In this document: in pieces, positions 1-11,873 of the stretch
Numbering within the stretch: the stretch's first letter is position 1
How the letters are laid out: each line of letters begins with the position of its first letter
Source: Xanthomonas massiliensis
GTDB lineage: Bacteria; Pseudomonadota; Gammaproteobacteria; Xanthomonadales; Xanthomonadaceae
Length of the DNA: 64,000 nt
Reading direction: 5' to 3'
Assembly (NCBI RefSeq): GCF_900018785.1
Contig: NZ_FCOY01000006.1
Coordinates: 1,550,001-1,614,000 of the forward strand
Notes under the pieces: generated by a model
Seen by the model: only the letters and a program-made list of their open reading frames with translations
What the model was told of the DNA's origin: nothing
Databases searched by the model: none
Translations under genes and position numbers: made by a program

Positions 1-334
1 CGATGTCGGCGATGGCCTCGATGAACACCCGGTCCAGGCGCCGGTCGCGTCCCGGATGCTCCTCCAGCACCGCCTGACAGTTGGGCTCGCAGCTGTGGTT
101 GATCCAGCGCGCGGTATTGCCCTCCGCCGTGGCATCGATCACGTAGCGCTCGTTGAGCGTGAACAGGAAGGTGTGCCCGCTCTCGGCGTCGCCGGCGTTG
201 CTGCGATCGACCTCGGCGTGGGTACGCCGGCGCCCCTTGTACTCGATGATCCGCTCGCCCTTGCCGATGGGTGCCACGGCGAACACGCCGTTGCCGTGGA
301 TGCGGGACTTGTGGGCGACGATCTTGCGGGCCAT
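1..334 (-). CDS. SET domain-containing protein (3' end cut by window edge)
   Basis: The reading frame opens at ATG 334 and runs off the left edge, so only the first 111 residues are visible. It begins with an MARKIVAHKS-like N-terminus followed by a GNGVFA turn (residues 14-19), typical of SET-domain proteins, and carries the hallmark NHSC motif at residues 79-82 followed by EPNC. SET proteins use S-adenosylmethionine to methylate lysines; the bacterial substrate of this small cytoplasmic type is not known. It is divergent from the SUF operon. The family call is firm, the function is open, and the C-terminus is not visible. Confidence 0.85.
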   Translation of the reverse strand, partial: MARKIVAHKSRIHGNGVFAVAPIGKGERIIEYKGRRRTHAEVDRSNAGDAESGHTFLFTLNERYVIDATAEGNTARWINHSCEPNCQAVLEEHPGRDRRLDRVFIEAIADI

Positions 335-437
335 CGGGATTCCGTGCGGGGAGAACCCGGCGATTCTGGCGCAAAAGCCGGCCGCGCCCAAGCCGCGCGC
401 GATGCGCGGTGGCGATGAACGCCATCGCCACGAGCGA

Positions 438-466
438 TTGGCCTGGCGCCGGCGAAAGGGTACAAT
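438..466 (+). promoter_or_regulatory. Sigma70-type promoter for the SUF operon
   Basis: A TTGGCC -35 element (438-443) and a TACAAT -10 element (461-466) are separated by 17 bp, and the -10 lies 33 bp before the ATG of the Rrf2-type regulator. It is the only convincing promoter ahead of the operon. An autoregulatory Rrf2 site may overlap it, but I could not define one by eye. Confidence 0.6.
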
Positions 467-499
467 TTTGGTCCGCATTGAATCCGGCCACTTCCCGCC

Positions 500-964
500 A
501 TGCTGCGCGTCACCAAACTGACCGACTACGCGACCGTGGTGCTGACCGTCCTGGCCGGCCAGCCCGGCAAGGTGCTCAGCGCCAACGAGCTGGCCGAGCA
601 GTCCGGGCTTGAGCCGACCACCGTGGCCAAGTTGCTCAAGCCGCTGGCCCAAGCCGGCCTGGTCGAGGGCCTGCGCGGCGTGCGCGGCGGCTACCGGCTG
701 GCGCGCCCGGCCGAGCGGATCACCCTGATCGAGATCGTCGAGGCGATGGAAGGCCCGCTGGCGATCACCGAGTGCAGCCAGGACCACGGCCAGTGTGGCA
801 TCGCCCACCAGTGCGGCGTGCGCTCGAACTGGCGGCTGATCAACGACGTGCTGTTCGATGCGCTGCGCGGGGTCACCCTGGCGCAGATGCTGCAACCGCT
901 CTCCCCCGCTTCCCTGGGCCAAGGCCGCCGGCGACCGATCGCCGTGCGCATCGCCCGTTCCTGA
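500..964 (+). CDS. Rrf2-family SUF system Fe-S assembly regulator
   Basis: A 154-residue Rrf2/IscR-like transcription factor. Residues 1-70 form a winged helix-turn-helix ([12 protein letters not shown], then [10 protein letters not shown]). A cluster of three cysteines follows at 92, 99 and 105, the expected [2Fe-2S] ligands. It matches the SUF-linked Rrf2 regulator of xanthomonads rather than IscR of the isc operon. It is the first gene of the operon, 16 bp upstream of sufB, so it probably senses Fe-S status and autoregulates sufBCDS. The cluster and the target site are inferred from the family. Confidence 0.9.
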   Translation: MLRVTKLTDYATVVLTVLAGQPGKVLSANELAEQSGLEPTTVAKLLKPLAQAGLVEGLRGVRGGYRLARPAERITLIEIVEAMEGPLAITECSQDHGQCGIAHQCGVRSNWRLINDVLFDALRGVTLAQMLQPLSPASLGQGRRRPIAVRIARS

Positions 965-980
965 CACCGTAGGCAGCCCG

Positions 981-2434
<1,454 letters not shown>

Positions 2435-2438
<4 letters not shown>

Positions 2439-2944
2439 TCGCCCCGTCCTCCTGGCGCCGATGCCTGAAGGGATCCGGCGCGCTGGCCCTGTCGCTGGTG
2501 GCGACCCACGCGCTGGCGGCCTCGCCGGATCACGCCTTTCTGGAAGGCCACTGCGACGCGGCCGACACCCAGTACGACTTGAACCAGTGCGCCGGCAAGG
2601 CGGCCGAGACCGTGGACCGGGAGCTCAACGCCACCTACCAGGCGGTGTTGAGGAAGTGGCAGCACTATCCGGCGGTGGTGGCCAAGCTGCGCGCATCGCA
2701 ACGCGCCTGGCTGGCCTATCGGGATGCGGACGTGGAATCCAGATTCGCGTACGAGACCCTGGATGCCAGCCACCGGGGCACGATCCTGCCGTTGGCCGAG
2801 CTCGTCTATCGCGCGGGCCTGGAACAGGAGCGCACCGAGCGCCTGTGCGTCTACCTGCGCGGCCTCGCGGAGGGCGAGGTCGAACGCGCCTCATGCACCG
2901 AGCTCGTCGCAAGCCCCCGGATCGTCCCCGCACCCACCCATTGA
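2435..2944 (+). CDS. Secreted LprI-like (DUF1311) protein embedded in the suf operon
   Basis: The 169-residue product has an N-terminal signal peptide (hydrophobic stretch around residues 12-28, cleavage near ALA-AS). A DUF1311/LprI-like domain follows with spaced cysteines ([15 protein letters not shown]), the [12 protein letters not shown] helix and the [14 protein letters not shown] motif. LprI proteins are periplasmic lysozyme inhibitors or of unknown function. The start codon overlaps the sufB stop (ATGA) and sufC follows 12 bp later, so it must be co-transcribed with the SUF genes. The frame is open far upstream in antiphase to sufB, but only this part looks like protein. Its link to Fe-S biogenesis is unknown. 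Confidence 0.85.
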
Positions 2945-2956
2945 CTGCGAACCATC

Positions 2957-3720
<764 letters not shown>

Positions 3721-3721
<1 letters not shown>

Positions 3722-5025
3722 TGAGTGCGCTGCTCGACTCGATGCGCGACGCCTTCGCCGGGATGCGCGCGGAAGCGCGCCGGGACTCGCACGACGATGC
3801 CGCCCGGCGCCAGGCACTGGAGGATGCGCTGCGCGACGGCCTGCCCGGCCCGCGCGCGGAGGCCTGGAAGTACACCTCGCTGCGCCAGCTGGAACGGCGC
3901 CGCTTCGTCCCCGCGCCGCTGCAGCCGGCCGCGCTGGACCCGGCGCGGCTGGCCGCCATCCCCGCCCCGCGCCTGGTATTCGTCGATGGCCGCCACGTGG
4001 CCGCGCTGTCGGATCTTTCCGGCCTGCCCGCGGGCGTGTCGCTGCAGCCGCTGTCGCAGGCCCTGGCCGGCGGCGACGAGGCACTGCGCTTCCTCGGCCG
4101 CCGCTTCGCCCGGCCCGACGAGATCTTCGCCCGGCTCAACGCCGCGCTGGCCGACGAGGGCGCGCTGCTGCGCGTGGACGAGGACACCGTGGTGGAAGTG
4201 CCGGTGCACCTGGTGGCGATCACCAGCGCCGCCGGCGAAGGCGCCGCGGACCTGGCCTGGCACCATCGCCACCTGGTCGAGCTGCGCCGCGGCGCGCGGC
4301 TGCAGCTGGTCGAGCACCACCTCCACGCCGGCCCCGCCCGGCACCTGGCCAACGCCTTGATGCACGTGCACCTGGCCCAGGGCGCGCAGCTGGTGCATGC
4401 CCGCGTGCAGGACGCGGCCGACGGGCTGACCTCGCTGCTGCGCACCGATGCGGTACTGGCGCGCGGAGCCGACTACCGGCGCGTGGACCTGGAGCTGGGC
4501 GCGGCGCTGTCGCGGCACGAGCTCAACGTGCGCCTGGAAGGCGACGGCGCGAGCCTGCATGCCAACGGCGTGCTGCTCGGCGACGGCCGCCGCCACCTCG
4601 ACACCCGCCTGGGCATCGAGCACATCGCCCGCGACACCACCGCCGGGCTGCTCTGGCGCGGTGTGGCCGCCGGACGCAGCCGCGTGGTCTTCCACGGCGG
4701 CATCGACATCCGCCCCGGCGCGGACGGGACCGACGCCACCCTGTCCAACAAGAACCTGCTGCTCTCGCCCGACGCCGAGATCGATACCCAGCCGGTGCTG
4801 GTGATCGATGCCGACGAGGTCCAGGCCGCGCACGGCGCCACCGTCGGCCAGCTCGACGCCAACGCGCTGTTCTACCTGCGCTCGCGCGGCCTGCCCCAGA
4901 CCCAGGCCCGGCAGTTGCTCAGCGCCGCCTTCTGCCACGAGCCGCTGGGCCTGCTCGACGGCGTGCCCGCCATCCTCCTGGCCGGCTACCTGGACGCGGC
5001 GCTGGGCGCCTCGGGGGTGGCATGA
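3721..5025 (+). CDS. sufD: Fe-S cluster assembly protein SufD
   Basis: A 434-residue SufD, paralogous to SufB, which dimerises with it in the SufBC2D scaffold and is needed for iron entry. Recognisable parts are the N-terminal GPRAEAWKYTSLRQL segment and the beta-helix core with SRVVFHGGIDIRPGA, TLSNKNLLLSPDAEIDTQP and the C-terminal GATVGQLDANALFYLRSRG. It is coupled to sufC by TGATG and to sufS by ATGA. Confidence 0.96.
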
Positions 5026-6260
5026 ACGCGCCCGCCGCGCGCCCCGCGCCGGACTGGGCAAAGGTCCGCGACGATTTCCCGGTGCTGCGCCGCCAGGTCA
5101 ACGGCAAGCCGCTGATCTACTTCGACAGCGCCAACACCGCGCAGAAGCCGGCCGTGGTCATCGACACGGTCGACGACTTCTACCGCCGCCACAACGCCAA
5201 CGTCAGCCGCGCCGTGCACGCCCTGGGCACCGAGGCGACCGAGGCCTACGAGGCCGCGCGCGGCAAGCTCGCCGGCCTGCTCAACGTGCGCGCCGACGAG
5301 GTGGTGCTGTGCTCGGGCACCACCTTCGCGATCAACCTGGTGGCCTACTCCTGGGCGTTGCCGCGGCTGCGCCCGGGCGACACGATCCTGGTCTCGCGCA
5401 TGGAGCACCACGCCAACCTGGTGCCCTGGCAGCTGGTCGCCCAGCGTACCGGCGCGAGCCTCCGCGTGGCCGAGATCACCGCCGAGGGCACCCTGGACCT
5501 GGACGCCCTGCGCCGGGCGATGACGCCGGACGTGAAGCTGCTGGCGGTGGCCCACGTCTCCAACGTGCTCGGCACCGTCAACCCGGTGCGCGAGATCTGC
5601 CACGAGGCCCGTCGCCGCGGCATCGTGACCGTCGTCGACGGCTCCCAGGCGGCCCCGCACCTGGCCATCGACGTGCCCGCCATCGGCTGCGACTTCTACG
5701 CGGTGACCGGCCACAAGATGTGCGGGCCCACCGGCACCGGTGCGCTGTGGGCACGGCGCGAGCACCTGGAGGCGATGCCGCCGTTCCTCGGCGGCGGCGA
5801 GATGATCAAGGAGGTCAGCTTCGAGGGCACGGTGTTCAACGACCCGCCGCACAAGTTCGAGGCCGGCACGCCCAACATCGCCGGCTTCGCCGGGCTGAGC
5901 CCGGCCATCGACTACCTGCAGGGCCTGGGCTTCGAGCACATCGCCGCGCGCGAGCACGCCCTGCTCGTCCACCTCACCGAGGAGCTGGAGAAGATCGACG
6001 GCCTGCGCATCTTCGGCCAGGCCGCGGACAAGGCCGCGGTGGTGTCCTTCGTGGTCGCCGGTGCCCACGCGCACGACCTGGCCACGCTGCTCGACCTGGA
6101 AGGCGTGGCCATCCGCTCGGGCCAGCATTGCGCGCATCCGCTGCTGCAGTTCTACGGCGTGGGGGCCACCTGCCGCGCCTCGCTGGCCTTCTACAACACC
6201 CACGAGGAAGTCGAGGGCTTCGTGGCCGCACTGAACAAGGTGCGCAAGCTGCTCGGTTGA
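5022..6260 (+). CDS. sufS: Cysteine desulfurase SufS
   Basis: A 412-residue PLP-dependent group II cysteine desulfurase that removes sulfur from L-cysteine as a persulfide for Fe-S assembly. The PLP lysine is K232 in VTGHKMCGPTG and the catalytic cysteine is C370 in RSGQHCAHP. It is the last SUF structural gene here. No sufE/sufU or sufT follows, so the sulfur-transfer partner must lie elsewhere. The start overlaps the sufD stop by 4 bp. Confidence 0.96.
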   Translation: MNAPAARPAPDWAKVRDDFPVLRRQVNGKPLIYFDSANTAQKPAVVIDTVDDFYRRHNANVSRAVHALGTEATEAYEAARGKLAGLLNVRADEVVLCSGTTFAINLVAYSWALPRLRPGDTILVSRMEHHANLVPWQLVAQRTGASLRVAEITAEGTLDLDALRRAMTPDVKLLAVAHVSNVLGTVNPVREICHEARRRGIVTVVDGSQAAPHLAIDVPAIGCDFYAVTGHKMCGPTGTGALWARREHLEAMPPFLGGGEMIKEVSFEGTVFNDPPHKFEAGTPNIAGFAGLSPAIDYLQGLGFEHIAAREHALLVHLTEELEKIDGLRIFGQAADKAAVVSFVVAGAHAHDLATLLDLEGVAIRSGQHCAHPLLQFYGVGATCRASLAFYNTHEEVEGFVAALNKVRKLLG

Positions 6261-6316
6261 GCCCGCCACGGCGGTGGCCGCTACCGGCCGCCGCCGCCGG
6301 CACCTAGAATGCGCGC

Positions 6317-6865
6317 ATGGATACGCGCCCTTCCTTCCGCCACGCCACGCCCGCCGACGTGGACGCCATCGTCGCCCTGGTCACCTCCGCCTACCGCGGC
6401 GAGGCCAGCCGCGCCGGCTGGACCACCGAGGCCGACTTCCTCGACGGCGCCCGCATCGATGCCGAAGACCTGCTGGCCGATATCGCCCGCCCGCGCAGCC
6501 GCGTGCTGCTGGCCGAGCAGGCCGGGCAGCTGGTCGCCTGCTGCCATGTCGCCGACGAGGACGGGGCCGGCTACTTCGGCATGTTCGCGGTCTCGCCCAT
6601 CCTGCAGGGTGGCGGCATCGGCAAGGCGGTGATGGCCGAGGCCGAGCGCATCGTCCGCGAGGAGTGGGGCCGCACGATCATGCGCATGACCGTCATCGAC
6701 ATCCGCGACGCCCTGATCGCGTTCTACGAACGCCGCGGCTACCGCCGCACCGGCATCAAGAAGCCGTTCCCGTACGGCGACCCGCGCTTCGGCATTCCGC
6801 TGCGCGCGGACATCCGCTTCGAGGTCCTGGAGAAGCCGCTGGCCGGCACGGCCGAGGCCGCGTGA
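6317..6865 (+). CDS. GNAT-family N-acetyltransferase
   Basis: A 182-residue acetyltransferase of the GNAT fold. The acetyl-CoA binding loop is visible as VSPILQGGGIGKAVM, preceded by the beta-4 strand YFGMFAV and followed by FYERRGYRRTG. The acetyl acceptor is unknown. It lies 56 bp after sufS on the same strand and overlaps the following Rieske gene by 4 bp, so it may be read through from the SUF operon. The family is certain, the function is not. Confidence 0.88.
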   Translation: MDTRPSFRHATPADVDAIVALVTSAYRGEASRAGWTTEADFLDGARIDAEDLLADIARPRSRVLLAEQAGQLVACCHVADEDGAGYFGMFAVSPILQGGGIGKAVMAEAERIVREEWGRTIMRMTVIDIRDALIAFYERRGYRRTGIKKPFPYGDPRFGIPLRADIRFEVLEKPLAGTAEAA

Positions 6866-7194
6866 GCGAGACCTGGACCTTCGTCGCCGCGCAGGGCGAA
6901 CTGCTGCCCGGCGAATCGCGCAGCGTCTGGGACGAGGTGACCGGCGCGCCGATCGTGGTGTTCAACCTCGACGGCGACTGCTATGCGCTGGAGGACCGCT
7001 GCAGCCACGAGGACTTCGAGCTTTCCCCGGGCACGTTCGACACCGCCGCCGGCAGCATCGAATGCATCCTGCACGGCGCGCGCTTCGACGTCCGCACCGG
7101 CGAGCCCCTGTGCCCGCCGGCGTATACCGCGGTCGCCAAATTCCCGGTCCGCATCGACGACACCGGCATCTGGACCCGCGACGACCGCGGCTGA
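6862..7194 (+). CDS. Rieske-type [2Fe-2S] ferredoxin
   Basis: A 110-residue stand-alone Rieske protein from GTG 6862, overlapping the GNAT stop (GTGA). The two cluster-binding motifs are complete: C47-S-H49 in DRCSHEDFEL and C68-I-L-H71 in ECILHGARFD. There is no signal peptide or oxygenase domain, so it is probably a soluble electron carrier, like the non-heme ferredoxin subunits of dioxygenases. Rieske ferredoxins are commonly the last gene of SUF operons in this group, a natural client of the upstream genes. Confidence 0.92.
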   Translation: MSETWTFVAAQGELLPGESRSVWDEVTGAPIVVFNLDGDCYALEDRCSHEDFELSPGTFDTAAGSIECILHGARFDVRTGEPLCPPAYTAVAKFPVRIDDTGIWTRDDRG

Positions 7195-7274
7195 GCTCTC
7201 CGTCCCGGAGCGCGCCGGGCCCCGGCGCCGCGGCGGGCGATGCGTGTCGCCGGCGTCACGATACCGGTAAATAT

Positions 7275-7294
7275 TGCAAATAATTCTTGTTTGC
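7275..7294. promoter_or_regulatory. Candidate Fur box upstream of the TonB siderophore receptor
   Basis: The AT-rich block TGCAAATAATTCTTGTTTGC stands out in a 70% GC background. Its first 15 bases agree at 9 of 14 informative positions with the 7-1-7 Fur consensus, and the GCAAA/TTTGC ends are inverted. It lies 166 bp before the receptor start, so a long 5' leader is implied. The rest of the 7195-7459 gap shows nothing else I can name. Confidence 0.5.
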
Positions 7295-7459
7295 GGCTGA
7301 ATATGCCGCGATGACCGGCCCCGCGCCGGCCAGCGGCACGCCGGCGCACACGCGCCGGCCACCCTGCGAGCCCCAGCCAGCAACGAGACCTGCGCCGGAC
7401 CGAGCGTCCGGCCGCGGCCGCACGCCACGGGCATCACCCCGAGCGCCGAAACGAAAAAG

Positions 7460-9787
7460 ATGACCATCAAGAGCCGCAAACACGCCGTCACCCGCACGAC
7501 TCCCGCCCAGGCCCTGGGCGCCGCCGCCCTGCTCACCTCGCTCGGCCTGGCGCCGCTGGCGCACGCGGAGGCCGATGCCGACAAGCCGACCACCCTGGAC
7601 CAGATCGATGTCCACGGGCAGCGCTACGTCGTCGACAAGGCATCCTCGACCAAGTTCACCCAGTCGCTGCAAGACACGCCGCAGACCATCCAGGTCATCA
7701 CCAAGGACCTGTTCAACCAGCAAGGCGCGACGACCCTGACCGAAGCGCTGCGCAATACCCCCGGCGTCGGCACGTTCTATGCCGGAGAAAACGGCTCCAC
7801 CAGCACCGGCGATACCGTGTACATGCGAGGCTTCGACACTTCCAGCAGCATCTTCGTCGATGGCGTGCGCGATCTCGGGTCGATCTCGCGCGACCTGTTC
7901 AACATCGATCAGGTCGAGGTGGAAAAGGGCCCTGCCGGCACCGACAACGGCCGCACGGCGCCGACCGGGGCGATCAACATGGTCAGCAAGCGGGCCTTCC
8001 TCCGCGATGCGGTGTCCGGCACGGTCACCGGCGGCAACGATGGCCAGAAGCGCGCCACCGCCGACTGGAACCAGACCTTCAACGGCCTGCCCGGCGCGGC
8101 CCTGCGCCTGAACGCGATGTGGCAGGACAGCGACGTCGCCGGACGCGACCATGTCGAGAACAAGCGCTGGGGCGTGGCGCCCTCGCTGGGCTTCAACCTG
8201 GACGGGGACACGCGCTATTACCTCAACCTGTACTACGTCAAGCAGGAAAACGTCCCCGACGGCTTCGTGCCCACCATCGGCCTGCCCGGCTGGGTGCCGC
8301 AGACCGGCAACCAGCAGCTCGTGGGCCACCCGGTGGATCCGGAGAATTTCTACGGCACCCGCCTGGACCACGACAACGTGGAGGCCAAGCAGGCCACGTT
8401 CATCGTCGAGCACGACTTCTCCGACGCCGTCAAGCTGACGAACACCGCGCGCTGGGGCCAGACCACGCAGGACTACCTGCTCACCTCGTTCATGTCCACC
8501 AATGCCAACATCGCATGGACCGACATCGACGACCTGTCCACCTACACCCTCGCCCGCAGCAATGCCACGTTCAAGGACCAGCGCAACAAGATCCTGACCG
8601 ACCAGCTCAACCTGCGCGCCGATTTCGCCACGGGCAGCATCGAGCACAATCTCAGCACGGGCCTGGAACTGACCCGCGAGGAGCAGTACACCTACGGCAT
8701 CACCAGCACGGGCTCGCTTCCCGCCGCCAATCTGTACGATCCGGACTGGAACGACGTCGGCACCCTGGCCTGGTACCACAACGGCACCGGCACCTACGGC
8801 AAGACCGATACCGCCTCGCTCTACCTGTTCGACACGCTGAAATTCGGAGAACGCTTCCTGGTCACGGCCGGCGTGCGCGCCGACCACTACAAGACCGAAT
8901 ACAACAGCACCGGCGTCTGCAATACCGCGGGCACCTCCGGCGGAAGCCGCGGCGCCGTGTATTGCGGCACCGCGCCCCTGGGCAGCGTGATATCCAACGG
9001 CGACTTCCAGGCCAAGGACACCTTGTTCAATTGGAAGCTCGGCGCGGTCTACAAGGTTGGCGACACCGTCAGCCTGTACGCCAACTACGCGCTTTCGCAG
9101 CAACCGCCGGGCGGCGCCAACTTCCAGCTCGCCGCGGGCTCATCCAGCGCCAACGGCATCGACGCGGATCCGCAGAAGGCCAAGACGTTCGAGGCGGGCA
9201 CCAAGTGGGCGCTGGCGGACAGTCTGGCCCTGAGCGTGGCGCTGTTCCAGACCGATGTCACCAACGAGATCAATACCGACGAACTGGACGACCAGGGCAA
9301 TCCGACCCAGACCGGCGAGAAGCGGGTCAGGGGCGTGGAAATATCGATGGTGGGCAACATCACCGACGACTGGATGGTTTCGGCCGGTTTCACCGGGATG
9401 ACCACCAAGGTCAGCAACGGCCCGACCGTGTCCGCCGACGGCAGCGACAACCTGACCTACTCGCCGGACCGGGCATTCACCAGCTGGACCAGCTATCGCC
9501 TGCCGTTCGGCCTCACCATCGGCGGCGGGGTGCGCTACTCCGGCGGACTGCACAAGGGCAGCGACGGCGGCGACACCGCCAATGGCGGCAGCACTCCCGC
9601 CTATACCAAGTCGTGGACCGTCTACGACGCGGTGCTCTCCTATGACGTCAACGACCACTTCACCTTGCGCTTGAACGGATACAACCTGTTCGACAAGAAG
9701 TACGTGGCTGCCATCAACAAGAGCGGCTACCGCTACACGCCGGGAACGCCCAGGACCTTCCTGCTCAGCGCGGACATCCGCTTCTGA
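7460..9787 (+). CDS. fiu: TonB-dependent catecholate siderophore receptor (Fiu/PiuA-like)
   Basis: A 775-residue outer-membrane receptor. It has a signal peptide (cleavage near AHA-EA, residues 33-36), a plug domain (QDTPQTIQVITKDLFNQQG, then EALRNTPGVGTFYAGENG and RGFDTSSSIFVDGVRD) and a 22-strand-type barrel ending in the expected terminal aromatic residue (SADIRF). The plug resembles Fiu and PiuA, which import ferric monomeric catechols and siderophore-mimicking antibiotics using TonB energy. The next gene is piuC, repeating the fiu-ybiX pairing of Escherichia coli. A Fur-like site upstream suggests iron repression. The exact ligand is inferred. Confidence 0.88.
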   Translation: MTIKSRKHAVTRTTPAQALGAAALLTSLGLAPLAHAEADADKPTTLDQIDVHGQRYVVDKASSTKFTQSLQDTPQTIQVITKDLFNQQGATTLTEALRNTPGVGTFYAGENGSTSTGDTVYMRGFDTSSSIFVDGVRDLGSISRDLFNIDQVEVEKGPAGTDNGRTAPTGAINMVSKRAFLRDAVSGTVTGGNDGQKRATADWNQTFNGLPGAALRLNAMWQDSDVAGRDHVENKRWGVAPSLGFNLDGDTRYYLNLYYVKQENVPDGFVPTIGLPGWVPQTGNQQLVGHPVDPENFYGTRLDHDNVEAKQATFIVEHDFSDAVKLTNTARWGQTTQDYLLTSFMSTNANIAWTDIDDLSTYTLARSNATFKDQRNKILTDQLNLRADFATGSIEHNLSTGLELTREEQYTYGITSTGSLPAANLYDPDWNDVGTLAWYHNGTGTYGKTDTASLYLFDTLKFGERFLVTAGVRADHYKTEYNSTGVCNTAGTSGGSRGAVYCGTAPLGSVISNGDFQAKDTLFNWKLGAVYKVGDTVSLYANYALSQQPPGGANFQLAAGSSSANGIDADPQKAKTFEAGTKWALADSLALSVALFQTDVTNEINTDELDDQGNPTQTGEKRVRGVEISMVGNITDDWMVSAGFTGMTTKVSNGPTVSADGSDNLTYSPDRAFTSWTSYRLPFGLTIGGGVRYSGGLHKGSDGGDTANGGSTPAYTKSWTVYDAVLSYDVNDHFTLRLNGYNLFDKKYVAAINKSGYRYTPGTPRTFLLSADIRF

Positions 9788-9847
9788 ACTCCGGTACGCA
9801 GGCCGGGGGCGCCTTCCACGGGAAGGCGTCCCCGCGTGGAGATCGCC

Positions 9848-10543
9848 ATGTTGTTGCACATCCCGCAGATATTGACTCCCGATGAAGTGGCCCGGTTCCG
9901 CCGCGCCCTGGAAAACGCGCCCTGGGTCGACGGCCGCGAGACCGTCGGCGCCCAGGGCGCGCAGGTCAAGCGCAACCTGCAGCTGGCCGACACCTGCGCG
10001 CTCAAGCAGGAGCTCGGCCAGGCCGTGCTCAACGCCCTGGCGCGCAGCCCGGTCTACTTCGCCGCGGCGCTGCCGCTGCGCACCCTGCCGCCGCGCTTCA
10101 ACCGCTACGAGGGCGGCGGCCAGTACGGCTTCCACGTCGACGGTGCGGTGATGACCATCGGCGCCGCCCATGGCCCGCAGCCGGCGATGACCCTGCGCAG
10201 CGACGTGTCGTGCACGTTGTTCCTGTCCGGGCCGGAGGAATACGAGGGCGGCGAGCTGATCGTCAGCGACACCTACGGCGAGCACGAGGTGAAGCTGCCC
10301 GCCGGCGACCTGATCGTGTACCCGTCCAGCAGCCTGCACCGGGTCGCACCGGTGACCCGCGGCGCGCGCGTGGCCTCCTTCTTCTGGGTGCAGAGCCTGG
10401 TGCGCGAACCGGCGCGCCGGCAGATGCTGTTCGAACTGGATGCCGCGATCCAGGCGCTCACCGCATCCGGGGCCGAGCGCGAGGCGCTGCTGCGCCTGAC
10501 CAACGTCTACCACAACCTGTTGCGCACCTGGTCCGAGACCTGA
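9848..10543 (+). CDS. piuC: Fe(II)/2-oxoglutarate-dependent dioxygenase PiuC (PKHD-type)
   Basis: A 231-residue PKHD-type hydroxylase. The iron-binding facial triad is visible: H96-x-D98 in YGFHVDGA and H164 in SSSLHRV, with an arginine for 2-oxoglutarate a few residues later (RGARVAS). ATG 9848 is preferred over the GTG at 9836 because the family starts at MLLHIPQIL. PiuC/YbiX genes follow Fiu/PiuA-type receptors and are iron-starvation induced. The hydroxylated substrate is unknown, perhaps the imported siderophore or the receptor itself. Confidence 0.92.
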   Translation: MLLHIPQILTPDEVARFRRALENAPWVDGRETVGAQGAQVKRNLQLADTCALKQELGQAVLNALARSPVYFAAALPLRTLPPRFNRYEGGGQYGFHVDGAVMTIGAAHGPQPAMTLRSDVSCTLFLSGPEEYEGGELIVSDTYGEHEVKLPAGDLIVYPSSSLHRVAPVTRGARVASFFWVQSLVREPARRQMLFELDAAIQALTASGAEREALLRLTNVYHNLLRTWSET

Positions 10544-10593
10544 GCATGTCAACCGCGTGGGGCCCGGCGCGTTTCCCGATGGCAGGCACCAAC

Positions 10594-10608
10594 TGAGATC
10601 GATTCTCA
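10594..10608. promoter_or_regulatory. Predicted Fur box (7-1-7)
   Basis: TGAGATCGATTCTCA is a near-perfect dyad that matches 11 of the 14 informative positions of the 7-1-7 Fur consensus. It lies 44 bp before the GTG of the PepSY protein and just after piuC, so it should control the five-gene redox module that follows. Confidence 0.65.
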
Positions 10609-10652
10609 CTTGATGCCTTATACTTCTCCGTTCGATCCACCGCCGAGCCGCC

Positions 10653-11297
10653 GTGCCGCCTTCCCCCGCCCAATCCGATCCCGCCCTGGCCCAGCAGCGC
10701 CGCGGCTTCTGGCTGCGCACGCTGCACCAGTGGCACTGGATCAGTTCGGCGCTGTGCCTGGCCGGGATGCTGGTGTTCGCGGCCACCGGCCTGACCCTCA
10801 ACCACGCCGCCAGCATCGAGGCCCGGCCGACGGTCGACCACGCCACGCTCACGCTCCCCGCCACCCAGCTGGAGGCCCTGGCAGGGCCGCAGGAAGGCCA
10901 CGCCCCGCTGCCGTCGGCGCTGGCCGGCTGGCTGGCCCGGCGCACGGCGTTGCCGATCGGCGGCCAGGCCGCGGAGTGGTCGGCCGACGAGGTCTACCTG
11001 TCCCTGCCCGGGCCGGGCAGCGACGCCTGGCTGAGCATCGACCGCGGCACCGGCGCGGTGGAATACGAGCGCACCTGGCGCGGCTGGGTGTCCTACTTCA
11101 ACGACCTGCACAAGGGCCGCAACGCCGGTCCCGGCTGGGGCTGGTTCATCGACCTGTTCGCGGCGGCCTGCCTGGTGTTCTGCATCACCGGCCTGTTCCT
11201 GCTGTACCTGCACGCACGCCAGCGGCGCATGACCTGGCCGCTGGTCGGCCTGGGCGTGCTGGTGCCGCTGCTGTTGATCCTGCTGCTCATCCATTGA
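10653..11297 (+). CDS. PepSY-associated transmembrane protein
   Basis: A 214-residue inner-membrane protein from GTG 10653. One helix (residues about 30-48, with [16 protein letters not shown]) precedes a periplasmic PepSY-like stretch containing [18 protein letters not shown]. Two more helices follow near the C-terminus. The histidines flanking the helices resemble those of PepSY_TM proteins thought to pass electrons across the membrane in ferric-siderophore reduction. It heads the run PepSY-DUF2271-DUF4198-ApbE-flavodoxin reductase, all in one direction behind a Fur box. The redox role is inferred from this context. Confidence 0.8.
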   Translation: MPPSPAQSDPALAQQRRGFWLRTLHQWHWISSALCLAGMLVFAATGLTLNHAASIEARPTVDHATLTLPATQLEALAGPQEGHAPLPSALAGWLARRTALPIGGQAAEWSADEVYLSLPGPGSDAWLSIDRGTGAVEYERTWRGWVSYFNDLHKGRNAGPGWGWFIDLFAAACLVFCITGLFLLYLHARQRRMTWPLVGLGVLVPLLLILLLIH

Positions 11298-11322
11298 CCG
11301 ATTCCCACCCCGAGGACCTTCC

Positions 11323-11838
11323 ATGCGCGCCACCCTCACCATCGCCCTGGGCGGACTGTTCGTCGCCACGCCTTCCTTCGCGGCCACGCTGCAGGTGGAC
11401 GTGGAACTGCCCAAGCTCAACGTCGCCGAATACCACCGTCCGTACGTGGCGATCTGGGTCGAGGATGCGGCGCAGAAGGACGTGGCCAACCTGGCGGTCT
11501 GGTACCAGGTAAGCGAATCCAAGGAGGGCCACGGCACCAAGTGGCTGCCCGACCTGCGCCAGTGGTGGCGCAAGAGCGGCCGCACCCTGAGCCTGCCGGT
11601 CGACGGCGTCACCGGCCCGACCCGCCCGGCCGGCCACCACGCGCTGTCGTTCACCGACGCCGCCCAGCTCAAGGGCCTGGCGCCGGGCCAGTACACCCTG
11701 GTGGTGGAGGCGGTGCGCGAGGTCGGCGGCCGCGAGCTGCTCAAGGTTCCCTTCTCCTGGCCGGCCAAGTCGGCGCAGGCCGGCAAGGCCCAGGGCACGT
11801 CCGAGCTGGGCACGGTCAGCGTGCTCGCCAAACCCTGA
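11323..11838 (+). CDS. DUF2271 periplasmic protein, probable covalently flavinylated carrier
   Basis: A 171-residue exported protein with a Sec signal (residues 1-20, cleavage after SFA). Residues 94-100 read DGVTGPT, closely matching the D-G-x-S/T-G-A-T motif in which ApbE attaches FMN to the last threonine (here T100), except that proline replaces alanine. The gene lies 25 bp after the PepSY gene and two genes upstream of apbE. DUF2271 genes are known to co-occur with ApbE. I infer a periplasmic flavoprotein that relays electrons from the membrane; no modification is proven. Confidence 0.8.
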   Translation: MRATLTIALGGLFVATPSFAATLQVDVELPKLNVAEYHRPYVAIWVEDAAQKDVANLAVWYQVSESKEGHGTKWLPDLRQWWRKSGRTLSLPVDGVTGPTRPAGHHALSFTDAAQLKGLAPGQYTLVVEAVREVGGRELLKVPFSWPAKSAQAGKAQGTSELGTVSVLAKP

Positions 11839-11873
11839 TCCCCTCGCACATCCCCTTCCTCCAAGGAGTCTCG